64,000 nt of DNA from Hormiphora californensis (lineage: Eukaryota; Ctenophora; Tentaculata; Cydippida; Pleurobrachiidae), in assembly GCA_020137815.1 (NCBI GenBank), contig CM035351.1, positions 8,569,100-8,633,099 of the forward strand, given 5' to 3'. This document shows, piece after piece, positions 16,894 through 32,300 of this stretch. The position numbers and the translations under genes were made by a program. The notes beneath the pieces are model-generated. The model did not search any database. It saw only the letters and a list, made by a program, of their open reading frames with translations, and was not told where the DNA came from. Every line of letters starts with the position of its first letter. Position 1 is the first letter of the stretch.

Positions 16894-17438
16894 GGTCGCA
16901 TTGCCGACACAACACGCGACTCTCTACACCATAGCTAGACACCTGTAGTAACGGGGTGGTGATCATGACGATTCAATTTCAACGATCTATCCTTAAATTG
17001 TAAAAAAGTATTGTGAAATTTAAATTGTGATAAGGATGGATAAACTGCAATGATACTACATATAACTTATTATGTTCTAACTCTCCTTTAGTTTACATTT
17101 GTCGTGGGTCGAACAAGGCAAACTATAACATAAACATGATGATAGAAGATAGATATAGAGAGACTTAGTCAAATAAGGATATCATTTTTGCCTAACTAAT
17201 ATCTTGTGATTGATGTATTTATAACTTTCTAAAGGAGCTACTTCAAATGTACTTCAAAGCAGAATATTAGACGTGGTGTTCTAGTAATAAGGGGTAAATG
17301 TTTCATTCTTTTCGCATATGTTGATGTGATATATAATAATGTGTGTCATATATTATTGAGAGACTTCTGCATGGAGATAAGCATTAGAGGTCATGGTAGA
17401 GAGTGAGAGAGAAAGGGATGAAAAAGAGAGACATAGAC

Positions 17439-17473
<35 letters not shown>

Positions 17474-18116
17474 TAGAGAGTGAGAGAGAGAGAGGGAGCG
17501 AGAGAACGAGAGAAGAGAGATATAGAAATAGAGAGAAAGAGAGAGAGAGAGAGGGGGTATAGAGAGAAAGTCCACTTCAGTAGACAGACAAACCAATACA
17601 AGACCCCGGAAGAGAAGTAAAATTAGCAGGTATTGCAGTACATAGTTGTGCTGTTCTGATGATTTTCGATCACAACTATTATAACGGCTAGATGCTAGAT
17701 TCTAACTAAGTAATAAATGATGCAGATAGAAGTCTAGTCGCTCGGCTACCGAGAAGTTGGTGTTTATGTATAAAAGTAGTTATAAGCAAAAGCATATAAT
17801 ACATTTTATACTATCAATATTCAATACGTTCGATAACAAAATTGTAAAGATTGAAGATCAGAACATTTCCCCCATGGATCTTCTGACGTCACTAACTATC
17901 ATTATTTTACTCGTGATCTCGCTTTCTCAGAGAAGCATCAATACAAGAGAAACTGGGTAAGTAGTTAGGTCAGGATGCAGGGAAGTTAAGAAATGAAGAA
18001 GGGACATCTGTGGGAGAGAGATTGAGTGGGTAGAAAGGATGCAGGGACAACATGAAAGAGAGTGGCAATAATAGAGAAAGGAGAGAACTGGTTAGTGGTT
18101 AGAGAGAGACAGAAAA

Positions 18117-18121
<5 letters not shown>

Positions 18122-18190
<69 letters not shown>
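18122..18190 (+). repeat. (GA)n microsatellite
   Basis: About 68 bp of perfect GA in the spacer. Confidence 0.95.
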
Positions 18191-18193
<3 letters not shown>

Positions 18194-18472
18194 TATAGGC
18201 ATGCTGTGCTACTTAATACAGAATAATAATAATACAGAAATGAAAGAGAGATTGCGACGAAAAGAGCTGATTCGGAAGGAGAAGTATGATATAAAAAAGG
18301 AAGCGAGAAACAAGATGACAGAGGCTAGAGGGGAGAAAGCAATCTACCATAATACAGCATACTTATTCCTGATCGTGTATTAGATTGCCGTCCCATTCAC
18401 AGTACACTTGGCCGCTACCATTGCACCATTCTTGCTCTCATTCTTTGGGAAATAGTTCTCTCTGATTTCCTT

Positions 18473-18510
<38 letters not shown>

Positions 18511-21082
18511 CGTTCCTTTATTACTCTGATATCCCATTCTGGTTGTAAAGCAATGATGCAGTCGAAAAATAAAGAATGAAAAATAAAAACAACTTAATCG
18601 ATAGATTTCTTGGCAAGGGAAGCGATGAAGCTGATGCAATGATATATCCTAACACACCATTACATCTATCCTATTGACCATTGCGAATGCACATTCATTA
18701 GGACAACTCGCACACACACTCTACATGCATAATACTGAGTACACACTGCAGGTGCATGACTGTATAATCATTTTTACCAACTCAGACAAAGTGATCAGCA
18801 GAAAATTAAAATTCTACATAAACGGCAAATGGACATTTACTTCCAGAATCCAGCCAGGTATACGGTGAAGGGACGGTGAAGTATCATAGGGGGAGGGAGA
18901 AGATTAAATTATTTGCATGGTGGGATATTTGACAATAAAAACATTTGACATTAAATTATTTGACAACATATGTCAACCAGTTTAGTTGTGGAAATAGATA
19001 GATTTCATAGTTGAAACAGTTTCTGAGCAAAATATGCTCGTCGCATAATGTGCACCGGGACATTTTCATACACTCCCTAGTGTATTTATATTGGAGCACG
19101 CATTAACAGCTTATGCTATACACAATTTCTAAATTTTTGTATATCCATATCATATCTCGTGGGACATCATGAAACATGTGTATAGACCTAAAAAACTATC
19201 TTTGTTTTTAATTTGTGTCCATATCCATATAATAAATTCCAAAATGTTAGTCCGATAATTGTTTTCTCCCTACTCCTCCTACAGTTTTTGAGCTAGACCC
19301 CTGAAAATTTGTACACTGGTACTTTGGACCAAGGCGGGTGTAAGTACGGGCTCAGATTTTTGATCCGATCTTTACAGCAGTGACGTCACGGGGTGACGTC
19401 ATTGCGACAAAAAGACTTACATTTTTCAAACGCTTCTAAGACCCTGAAAACGGCTCTAAATCAAAAAACTAACGCAATAATGGGGAAAGAGAATCGTTTG
19501 AACTTCATTTTACCTGATAGCGATTTCCCGTAACTCAATGTTTAAGGGTCGTAAATCGCGTCGGGAAAGTTAAAAATGCCAAAAATGCGATATTTTTCAC
19601 CGTAGCCACCCAAAATCTTATCCAATCGATATGAAACTTGGTCGGTATGTGAATTTTAATGTCCTTTGGCCAGGGGTTCCCGGAAAACGGATTGGCAAGA
19701 TGAGAACTGACCGGAGTTCTTATAATTCTAAATTCACGAATTTGGAATTTTTCGTCGACTTTTTTTGGCGACATAAAACGCGAGGAAATTTTCAATGAAT
19801 TTTAAAATTTTACACTGCGCGCGTAATTCTAGGTTCCGCGCGCGGCGTAAAAAAGCAGCGCTTTTTTGGAAAAATTCGCGCGTTACAGTAAATGATTTAC
19901 CAATTACCATTTACCAGGTCACGGGTTCCCAGCAAACGGGTACTCTAGTCATATGAAAAATCAAAATAGTTAAAGCAAAACACACAAAATATTGCGGATT
20001 AAATCTACTGGACGTACACATCAATCCCTAAACTTTAAACAAGAAAACCATTAAGATTGAGGATGCACTGGCACCCACCGGTACACGCTACACAATAACA
20101 TTTTATAACCTATTGGCCATGGCATCCCCGCAAAAAAGTAATTCTGTGGCGATGAAAAATAAATCTTTACCGAAATCACGATTTACAAGAACAACTAACA
20201 AGCAGTTACTTGATTATTTAAACTTTTTCAATAATTAAGAAAAAGCTATAATAAACTCGTTTCTCCAATAAAAAGCCTCGGAAATGTCCAGGTCGCACAC
20301 ATCGTTTTGACCAATCACAGCGTAGAACAGCTCTAGCGTGCACGGTGCACTCGTGATCCGCGCGATATGAGAGCTGCCCTGAACAGTGTTTGGTTAAAAC
20401 TATGCACAATGTGTGCCACGAGAACATTTCCGGGGGTTCCCCGTTGCTTGTAAAATACCACTATCCTAAGTTTTGAAAAATCAAAGATGTCTTGAGTTTT
20501 TGATTTTTCAGGTTTGAAATTTTTTGAAAATTTTAGAGTTTTATTGCTTAGCGCGCGGCACCATAAGAAGTTACTTATGCGCGGCACTTTTGGCAGCGCA
20601 CTTATCAAAAAGATGCCGCTAACGTTAACGTTGATTCTCACTTCTATTAATCTTTTTATATTCGTTTCGACTTTTAGAAATAAAGACAAACATATAACTT
20701 CTTTAAAATAAAACATATAAATGAAGTCTATATACAAAAACAGGTGGATGGATGTGTAACAACATTGGTGTAAATCGATCACGCTCCGTCTCTTCTTTTA
20801 ATTTGCTTCGATCGTATTCTCAACAATTAAATAAACTCTCCCTTTGACTTTGTCATATTTGTAACATGAATACGGAACAATCTCTCTCAAACTTTGAATT
20901 TAATTTGTAAACCCAAATAAACTTTCAAAATGATCCATCTATTATTCCGATTAACTAAAACTGCCTGTTCCGTTCTATTTTTCCCAACAAATGCACGCTT
21001 GTTGATGTACCTCAGGAAAGGAATAGCTGATTCAGCTGATAAATAATAAATTAACAAACCGTCGGTCAGGCGATACAGCTCT

Positions 21083-21210
<128 letters not shown>

Positions 21211-22004
21211 GACACATTCTCTCTCTTTCTCAAATATGGATCGGGTTTAGCACTCCTAAAAGTTAAAACAATATTTTCTGGAGCACTAGCTACCCTAGAA
21301 ATATTTCTGCTCTGGTACACTGTTTAGACACATGAACATGAATGACAGAACAACAGTTGTTAGAGGGAATCACCCATACTACCTAAATGGTAAATGATGG
21401 GTGAATTTCTCTCTCTCCCCCTTCTCAAACAATGATAAAATGAAGCGCTGGACGAATGACACACAAAATAATATTATTCTACTACTGGACCTATATTTCT
21501 TTCTCTTTCTCTCTCCTGATATGCTGCTGACCAAGCTGGTGTTTAAAAACTCATCAAATGTCAAAATAATTTTCAAGCACCGTTCGTAAAATCAGGGAAA
21601 ATAACAAAGCCAAAAATCAGACAGGGAATATAGTTTTGGTGACCAACTGTATTATAGTTCTGGGTAGGTCGATTTTACGAACAATCGTGCCGAGAATCGT
21701 GCATTAATACAAACCTTAAACACTATGCATAATATCTCTCTCTCCCTTCCTCCCTCCTCTCTCTCTTTGTAAATACATATCTGACATAAATCCCTGGTGG
21801 CACTTCGTTATTGCAAGTAGAAAACATGAAACAAATTGAATATATACTCGGCGCTATAACTCTTCCCCCTCCTCTCTCCGCTCGATTCACCCTACAAAAC
21901 TTATATCTGATCAATCAATGCAGCAGATCACACTCTCTCTCTCCATTAAACCCCGGGGGTAAAGAAGACAGAGAGGGATCTACCTGATATAACATATATC
22001 TCTC

Positions 22005-25000
22005 TCACATATAAATCTCTCTCTTAGTGCTCTGGTGTTCCGGTGACACCATGAATGAGTCCTCAGCAACTTTCAGTCTACTATAGTCCATATCCCTGGG
22101 TGTCAGGGGCTCAGCTGTCCCCCGTTTCTCCTCGTTTGTCTTGTAAACACCCTGTTTTCGTCGTGCAAAGCGGCTGACACCGTACGTAATGACTAGGATG
22201 CAGATGAACCCTGCAACTGCGATGCATAGAATGACAGGGAGTCCCAGGGTTCTCTTGCCACCCTTTACTTGGGTTGAGTTACTACCATCTTTAGTAGCCT
22301 CTGTAGCACTCTCAACAGTGTTCTTATCTGTCTTATAGTGACCCTTATTATCCACCTCGTTATTACCCTTATCAGTTGGTATCTTGGGTGGAACAGTCAC
22401 CTGATCTTCCTCGCAACTACCCTCAATTAGCCCCGGGGTCTTCTCCACATTCACCACGTCCAGATCCTCCAGTGGCAGCATCCCATTATACTCGAATCCC
22501 TGGATACACCCGGCCCACTGTTTGTTGTTCACAGAGAAACCGAGGAGGATCTTGAGGATACTACCGAACTCCAGGGTGCCTGATGCCAGGGTGTCTGTCT
22601 GAGTGTCCTGGTCGTCAAATGAGAAGGAGACGGCTCCCTGGCGTCGTTGTAGGGAGAAGGAGTGGGGTAGATCATCGTCAATAGGTCCAGGTGATCGGGC
22701 GGTAATGCTCTTTCCTCCCATTTTCATTGAGAGTTCCAGGTGCTGAAATAGAGAGGAGTGTCAGCGATATCTACTAGAGTATATGTGTAAGAAAGATTAA
22801 ATTTCGGAAACTAAACCACCCCGATCACAGCGTTGGTGTGCTTCTAGGCAACCCTTGCTTGATCCTGTTTGAATAAAAAAGGCTTACCTTATTCTTGATG
22901 AGTAACTTGATGAACTGGTTGGGATCATGTGTTTGGATCTGGGCCAGACCCCCATCTGAACTGGTCGTCTTGAATTTGATATTGAGATCATCCTTAAAGA
23001 ATATCTTCTGGCTGTATACGTTGTAGGAAAGAGAGGCCCCTGGGTTGAATCGTACTGGTCTCATTTCTGAGAAGATAGAAAGTGTTAGTATCGTCATAAC
23101 ATTTCAAAATAGGAGAGTAGGTAGCGAAGATATATATCCATGATATCGAAATCATTATAAGTGCCTAGACTATTAATGATCTAGGCGCGACAGATCTCTT
23201 ACAGATCTCTAATCTCTAACTTACCCTCAGAGCATGTTTTTCCCGTGAAAAAAGATCCAGTGCACAGACACTCAAACTCCGTTTCAAACTGTCTGCACGT
23301 GCCCCCATTGTTACAAGGGTACGCAGCACATGTTTCCTCACACCGAGGGTGAACACCCGGTACACCGGTCCCTGCTTGAAGGAGATCCTGTATGACGTCA
23401 TTCACTAGGAGTGCCCTGATACACCCCCTAATGTTGGTGGAGGTGGTCATCATATCGGACATGTCATCAGAGTCACTGGAGTGAGATGTGGGGATACCAC
23501 CTACAAATAGGCCACCTGGGGGAGGAGAATGGGAGGGTTAGGGTACTGAAGGAGCAAACAAACTTTAATATTGACCATATCAACCGAGCGCCCCAGTAAA
23601 TGGGTGACTTTGTGACCAAACCAACCTAAAGACCTACCCTCAAAGTTGAAGAATGATTTGTAGAGAGGCTTGCTGATGGCATAACCATCCACCTCGAATA
23701 GTAGGTTGCCACCCTCCTCTATAGAGAGGGCGGTGTTGTGCCATGTGTTATCATTCAGGTTATCGGTTAGTGATGTCATAGATATCAGGTTATCACCTAG
23801 GAGAGGGAGGGAGTGTTGTTAGAATAGTGTTAGTTAGGTTAGGAGAGAGGGAGTTTTGATCAAATACGGAATTGATTTTCAACTCCGAAGTCTGAACTGT
23901 TAAATGCTTTGGTAGTTCTGGGGCAAACCTATTTTTAAGAGTCTGAACTAGTCTATTAGTATGTTGATAACTCACCGATCGCCATTTTGGTCATTAGTCG
24001 TCCCTTGGTGACCTCTATCTGTACATAATCCCCATTGGGACTACCATGGTAAACAAGGACCCCCGAGGTTTCCTTGGTCCTGAAGTCAAAGGAGAGGGTG
24101 GAGGTAGCATTGGTACTCTTCCAGGGTGGGAGCCGGATTGTAGCTGACCGAGAGAACCCTGCTACTTGCTGATCGGGTGTCTCCTGAGAGAGAGAGAGAG
24201 AGGGGGATTTTAATATGTGTTGTCGGGGGTTACATTGTTCACAGCGCGAACACAGTACCAGGCGACTCAAGGGGCGGACAGGTAAACTATAAAGAACCCC
24301 ATACCAAGAATCATGGCGGTATACTAAAGCACTGTGTAATCGTCCCCTAAATACCTGGAATTTGCAGCCAGCCCTGGCAGTGTTGACTATCATGGGGTTA
24401 CTCTCTGTATCAGATGATATCAGCTCTCCATTTAGTATGACCTGTTGCATGCACCCGTCATACTCAGTACGGGATTTAGTGAGACGTCGGACATTCCTCC
24501 ATTCATCAGAGGGTGCCCCTCCTAGGTAGACGTATTGGAACAGGAACTCAACTGCAGCTCCCTAGGTGTGCAATGAGGGGTTAGTATTGAGGGGTGTAAC
24601 TAAAGTAAGGGAATAACAGGAATTATTTTGTATTGACAACAGCAGTTTATAACTATGTGTGTAAGTAAGTAGTAAGTAGTGTGTAAGTATGTAAGTCATT
24701 GTGTAACTATATGTAAGTCACTAACCCGGATGGTGTATTTCACTTCGTTAGCGTCCAGGGACAGTGTCACACTGTTCTCCTCTCGTTTAAAGGTAACCAC
24801 ATGCCACCTCCCATCAGCTACCTCGCTATCCATCCGGAATGATTTGGACTGCCCGAAATTCAGGAACACGAAGAGTTGCCCCCCGAGAACCTCGAAATAC
24901 AGGTATTCACTGTTCAGGCGGTAGTCCGTGGTGATAAACAGGAGCATGCCTTGTTCAGATTGGGTTCGGAATCGGAATGAGATTTCGTCACTCGGCTGCA

Positions 25001-28000
25001 GGGAAACAATTGGAATTAGGAAATGAGTTATATTAACATGGGCGTAAAATTCTTTGAGAATATCAAATTAGTTGCCATGGTTACTTACGGATGCAGAGGG
25101 GAAGGTAACATAGTAACGGAGGTACTGTTGGGAGGAGAATGTCAGGGATGGAGATTCCTCCGAACAAACCTCTCCTTCGTAGCCAGTACCGGTACAGTCA
25201 CATGTGAAACTGTTCATTGCCTGCAAATGATGGGAGGTGAATTAGGGATGCTGCATTACCATAGCAACAACTAACACTCAGAGTAACAAGTCCTATATCT
25301 CTTACCTGGTGACAAGTAGATCCATGGTAGCAGGGCTGAATACCACATGCCTCATCCAGACTACTGCACCCAGCCACCACCCCCGCAGGACGGGATGCCA
25401 ACTTGGTATACAGATCCTGGATCTCCTGTTCAATAGAGAATCCCTGGATACAACCTCTGAATCCCTCCTTCATTGTGTCAGAGGACCCCGCGCCCAGGAA
25501 GAATGCCGTCTTGATACCCAGGTCACCCGGGGAGGAGAATGTGGTCTTGTCAGTCCCCATTTTACCAGTATCTCCATACAGGGTTATATCAATACCCCTC
25601 TCGTCATATCGGACATTACAGGAGTACCACTTGGAATCTGCCAGGTAATCACGCACTGCTACCTCGTACACTTGGCCATCTGAAGAGGGGGGTATTATTA
25701 TTATATTGGCAGGGACGAGAAAGGGGGGTTGTATTCATATTTTATATGATCAGGGATTCAGAGTGTTTGTGATAAAATACGCACCTTTCCGTGCGGCAAA
25801 GAACAGTGATCCATCCCTCAGTTCCAGTTCAAGATAGTTACCAGAGTTACCCCCAGCGTAGGCAATGACTCCGTTAGGGTTACTTGTCTTGAACTGGAGG
25901 GTAACCTCCCTGTTAACCATCCAGGTATCCAGGGTCAGGTGGGATTCGGAGGAGCCAAACATCACCGGAATATACCTGTAATTGGGGGTAATTAGCTGGA
26001 CAAATTGTATGTCATGATGACAGTTCAATAGTTGTTGACAAGTTCGGCTTTTCCTATTTGTCAGCAGCTACAATTACCCCTAGTCCCCCCTTATTAGTGA
26101 GTGTGATTAGGTTAGTAGGACACTGTGATCTCTACAATTGTGGTGAAAGGAGCTACTCTATTGTGTTGCTTCAGAAGCGTGTAGACAATTTATTAAGCTA
26201 CCCTGAGGCAATGACCTAGCCACCACTTTTTAAAGCTCTCTCCCCCGCCACTCCCCTACATATTTACAGCACAACGTCACAACACACACATAACCTCATT
26301 GGGACACAACTTGTACAGTACTCCCCCTTCTATAACACCCACAATTGTAACATACATTCGTGGAGCATAATACCTCAAAAACACCCTAAAATACCCCTAT
26401 AAACTCCCCTGTGAACACTGAACACCCCTATCCAACAATATCTCTACTCACTGTATCTCAGAGCAAGTCCAGTCCAGTCTGCCGTGTTTGGTATACCCCA
26501 CAATATCACTCTTCGCCTCCTTCAGCATTGGAACCTTATTGAATGTCAACTGCTGGATGCACCCCACGAAGTTTAACTTGCTCCGGACCCCCTCCATTTC
26601 AAGAAGGTTCTCACCCCCTCCAATGTAGATATCCCGGTTGTATCGGACTGCCACGGGATTATGGAGAGATGTGGACACCTGCCGGCCATCCACTTCCATA
26701 CTGAGGTCAGCCTCGTACCGGCCTATATGGACCTCATGCCACTCGTTGTCACCTGGTTGGGAGAGGGGACGATTAGAGGGTGGTGTTGTATCTACCTAGT
26801 TGTTATTTAGAGAGGTGATGCCATGCTAAGTTATATCTACAATCCTATAATGTGAAGGATGTATATATAAGAGGGGGCGGGAATGTTGCGGCAGTTCCTA
26901 TAGCAGATCTGTTTGTATGCAGCCCGGTGTTTTACCTGCACTACCTAATACATACATGGTGGGAAACTGGGAAGGTATAAATTCAGGGGGAGACTGGGCG
27001 GGTTGCATAAAGGGGCAATATAGGGCTCCGATAAGAAACAGAGTATTTTGTGGAGGGGTACAATTCGTTTAGACATGTTTAAAATTATCTACAACAACCC
27101 TCCTAAATACTTACTGATAAGTGTATTTTCAAGTTGGAGCAACTGTTGTCGGCTCCCAAAGCCCACATTGACGCTCAGTAAACTGGAGATAACTTCAACC
27201 GACATGAAGTAGTTGTCTGTCTTGTAGTAGAATATCAGGCCATCTGACTTGGACGTCTGGGAAATTAGAAAGGGTGTCAATTTTTGGAATCACGCTGAAG
27301 CCGGAAGTCGATTTTGTGATACTCTGTATTTCAAATTGGTGAATTTATAGTTATAGTCCCTGGAAAATTGAATGGAACATGAAATTGGTGGGAAATAGTT
27401 ATTTCCCGGTATTCCAGAACTAAATAATGGAAAGAAGAGCGTGGGAATAGCCCTGGCCCCCTATTCATGTTTTCTTTTCTTTTCATATCACCGCTCTTCG
27501 CCATCGGTACATGCTTTGAAAAAAAAGGGAAAAGGAAAGCCGAAAAGTACTGATTCAAAGTACTGATAATATATGTGAAGTGGTACTGAAACAACAAGAA
27601 TATACTTGTGGAGTATGGACTTCTTGGCCATGTAAGTTGCAAAATTAAGGGCGGAAAATTTGATCGGTAAATCTTCCAAAACGCGGATCGACATCGTGTT
27701 TCAAAGATCTCCATCGTGTTTCAACTTACCCTGAATCGGAAGACTAAGGTATCGAATTTGGAGTAAGGTGCATCATCGACCGCTCTGTATTTGATATACT
27801 CGCTAGCTTGGAACTTGGCAACTGCGGCAGCTGAAGGGGGGAGGACCAGGGGTTAGCAAACTTGGAAACAGGAGTCTAGGGGTTACTAATTGGGGAATTA
27901 TTAGTGGTGAAATAGTGAACGGTTTCAAATTGTTCCTATATCATTCAGTGATCCAAATATAATGTCTCACAACACACACAACTTCCCGTACCATATCTGT

Positions 28001-29245
28001 GATGGGTATAAACAAGGGACAGGGCTGGTGTGATGCAATAGGAGATGGTGAAACACAGGAAACAGAGAAAGGAATTCATGAAATGGCTACAAAACTGTCA
28101 GAGCTGTGTCAGAAAACTAGATATCATGTGTATGAGCTGCTGCAACACGGGTAGTAACAAGATATATTGACCAATCAGGAGCCATGCATGCAGTCACGTG
28201 ACATACCAGGACCAGGGAGAGAGGGCAATAAACTAGATTACATGACCTTTAGATCTGTAACAGTATGACATACGATACACGCATTCTTGACACGCATGGA
28301 ACTCATGTACCAATGTCCAACTACCGGTCTAGCACACTTTGATGGGAACACATGAACAAAAGCTGCAACATGAACAACCTAATTCTAAATTCACTTTCTA
28401 CTTGTGGTTTTACTTTCTCGGCCGAAAATAAAACACTATGGTGCTGCTGCAATGACCTTACAATTACTCTACAAATACCACTTATTGTGATTAATAAGTA
28501 ACAACCCAACCCAACTGTTACAACTGTTCTGGTAAAATATTCCCAGGCTATTTTGGGTGGCCGAGCTGCTATTTGGTAAAGGGAATCTGGAGCTACTGTT
28601 ATTATAATGGAAGCCCACAAAATATTAGTTAGGGAGGAGAACTAGAATAGAGCTGTATGTTTGGTTGGGGGAACGAAAATAGAAAAATAGTAGCATGTTG
28701 CTTCTCTCTATCTCTCTCGCTAGCAGATTATTAATGGACGTGTTATAGTCTCAACTGTTAATTCAGGGTCACAACCACGGCACTGCTATAGAACTGCTGC
28801 CAGCGCTTAATTTAGCAATTTTTTAATCGCACTACAGCTACCCGTCGAAATTGATTAAACCGGCGGTTTAATTTCGCAGTAACCACAAAATACATAAGAA
28901 TGGAGGCAGAAGAGGAGAAAACCCCAACTGACAGGGAGAGGACCACCTTGTGGGAATTTGTCACTCTGACAGGCCCCCCTCTCTCTCTCTTTCTAAGCAA
29001 ACACCCAAGCTGTTATTATGGGTACGAAGACAGGGGAAACATGAAACCAGCCGAGCGAGACATACACCGTGCATGGGAAAGTGGAAGGGAGATGGAGAGA
29101 TAAGATCAGTCTGCTAGCATGTTTTAACGGTTCCTGTGAGTCATGGACCAGAACAGAGGTTGCAACAAAATATACGGAACCGAATATCGACAAAAATATT
29201 GCTAATCAATCTGGCAGCGTTAACAGGTAAACAATATGTCATAGT

Positions 29246-29317
<72 letters not shown>

Positions 29318-32300
29318 AGAGAGAGAGAGAGAGAGAGAAGAGAGAGGAGACAGAGAAGAGAAATAGAGAGATAGCATGATCAGATAGTTGGACTAGAGAC
29401 CATGATGACAGGATTGCAAATAGAACTTTCTGTCACAATGTGAAACACAGGGGGATACAAACTGGGCACAGGGAGGGAAAGAAAGGCTATTCGTCGGAGC
29501 GGAGAAACAAAATACAGAAGGCTGGAGAGATTGAACGGGTGTAACAAAGTTAGACGGTGTAAATTGGCCGTGTTTGAAACAAAACGTTCCAAAGGATTTA
29601 TCAGGGTCACGGTCTACCCTATCTTTATCTCCCTCCCATTCACTCCACCGTGGAGTCCACGCCTCACATCACATGTAGCCCCCTACTCATGCAGGGTGCA
29701 ACTGCACGCCCCAATTGGTAGAATCATGTGGTACTGCACGCCCCAATTGGTAGAATCATGTGCTACTGCAGCACGCCCCAATTGAGCCCACCCAGTATCA
29801 AGTGCTATCTGCATACACCCCCAATTGGACCGAGCGGGATCATGCAGTATCCTAATTAGAAATCTCTCTCTCTCTCTGGGTGTTTTTAAATCAGTGGAGA
29901 AAGATGTGTACCCGGATACGATCTTACATGAAACCACTACTTTTAATTGGGTGTATGTGTGTGTTTCCTAGTTTCCCCTTTCACAAACACTTACTTGATC
30001 AAGTGCAAGATACCCTGATGTACGCGGGGACGCGTGCAGAGGAACCGGAATAGCCACTTCCCTTTCCAGAGAATGATCTCATCATTCCTGCCCGTTCCCT
30101 TGGTTACAATCGCGTGAGTCTGTTTCGTCGACCGACGATTATTTCTTGGTTTACAAGTCTAAATTCTTCGTCTTATTATCATGGATAACGTTGCGGGGAA
30201 GAATATATGGTCGTGAGGACGATGATTTTGTCGTCCCAAACATGTAATAGAATGGAGAAACGACGATATTTTGGACGCGGCCGCGTCCAAAATATCGCGG
30301 TACATACCATGACCTGGAGCGTGGAGGAATGCGCTTGTGGAAACAATGGGCCAGAAAAAGTACTTAAGGAAGCTCTGGAGCAGAGTTGTCAGTTCTCAGA
30401 TTACCAGCCTAGCCTTCGTTGCTCTCCAGCCTTGCTCTGATCTACATGGAATCTCTACCTGGAACCTCTGCCCGAACTATGCTTGACATTGATAGTGTCG
30501 ACAGGCTTCACTCGATCTTCCCCCTTCTCTCAGTTTAGTAAGATATATAATATACGTAGTACTAGGTAGAATGAGTAGTCGAGTAGATATGTTACAGTCG
30601 TTACGTGGCATTGTAAGACGTGAGTGATACATTATCGTTCTGACCCCATAATATAGATGTGTTTGTTTTGGTCTACTCTTGGTCTACGGTTGCACTTAGT
30701 CACCCTGGTTAGTGCATTATATCTGAGCTATTATCTAGTGGTACGACAGTTGGGTGTGTATTATTAGGAGCTACACCTTTATATTGCGTACACTGACACA
30801 ATATCCCAGAGGTATCATGATCAGTAAATCTTGGAGCATGAAATCATTTATTACCCCAAGATTTCATTGCAATGATACTGAACAACTGTGACTTACGTGC
30901 ACACTGTGCCAGGAGTGGAGGTGAGCCATCTGGAGTGGAAAGGAGCGAGGAGAGAAGTATTACACAAGGGAACATTGCAATATGATATTCCTGCTGTGCA
31001 TACTATTAGTTAATATGAGACTCCCTTCTCTCTCTCTGAATCTCGCTCCTCACTCCTCTTTGGCCTTTATCTATCTCTCTCACTACTCACAATCATTTTC
31101 TCACTAATTTTATCTCTGTCTCAGTCTCTCTCGCTCTCTGCTCTCATCATCATTAGACTATCAGAAAGCGAGCTACCGAAATACCGAAAAGAGGTCCTGC
31201 TACGCAAGAGGGAGCCCACCAAGTCCTACATATGACTGTCATGTGATATGTCTCGAATATAGGACAGTTTCAAATACGGGGTTATGAGATTAGAGTATAT
31301 ATGCCTCAAGTCAGAGGGTGTGGATAAGAGAGGGGAAGAAAATCGGAATTGTCCTATCTGTACCAGGTTGTTAAAAACATAAATACTTCTTCAGACCATG
31401 CAACCTGGAATTGCCTTTAATCCAATAACTGCCATACTACTTGGCATGAGGGAGGGGGACATACCGATAACGGAGGACTTGGAAACAGATGAATTCGATG
31501 AGGAGACAGTTGTTGAAGACACAGCCGGAGAGATGGGGGTTGGGCATGAGGGGGACTAATTTGGTACAGACGAGCGCTGACATTACCTTACTTCGTCAGC
31601 TGAGATGGGGCGGGATAACCACCGTACCAGGAAGTATACGACAGCTATTATGCTATCACCTACTGGGGTAATATGATGTCCAGACTGTCTACATATATAA
31701 TTCAATATCCCTGGGGCACAATACCCCTTGAGGACCGAGAAGTCTCTACCCTGACACCTTTCTCCGGGTAGACCAGTCATATGATGTCGGTTTTGGACCG
31801 AAAAAAAACATAATTGATCTAAATGTGATTCCACTTCTAGGGCACTCCAATAGGTCCCTAGAACCACCAAAAAAATTTGTCACTCTTCATCAAATGAATA
31901 AATGTGGTTTTTGGGCCACGCCCTTATACCTGTATTTTCAGTCATGTGGTCAAAACTGAAAACCATCTTAGGAAACGAGTAGAGAAGAAATCAAGGGCAC
32001 TAAAGTGTGTAGCGTCCTCGCATTAGTGGGGGTAGGTGCCGGAATTAAGTCTCTATCTCATCTGGTTAATTAGATAATTGGATAATTAGGTATGCGCATA
32101 ACCGTTTTTTGGCTATATGGCTATAGCCACTTATAAATGGTTTAGAGACTTTTCACTGGTGCCATTTTGTAGGCAATGGCCAAGTTATGGGGGGTCGACG
32201 TCGGACTTTTAAGCTCTATCTCCAACCGTTTAGCCGTTATTTGGCTTTTAAGGTGCTGAAAATGAGCAAAAAACGGGAAAAAGCCCGATTTTTACTCATT

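Noticed and set aside
19535-19795. 86-codon minus ORF in the spacer
   Set aside because: AT-rich, no splice context or similarity that I can recognise. Similar ORFs occur by chance in the non-coding repeats at 52-54 kb.
30207-30440. 77-codon plus ORF around the 34 bp palindrome
   Set aside because: It contains the palindrome in frame by chance; no start context, domain or splice partner.
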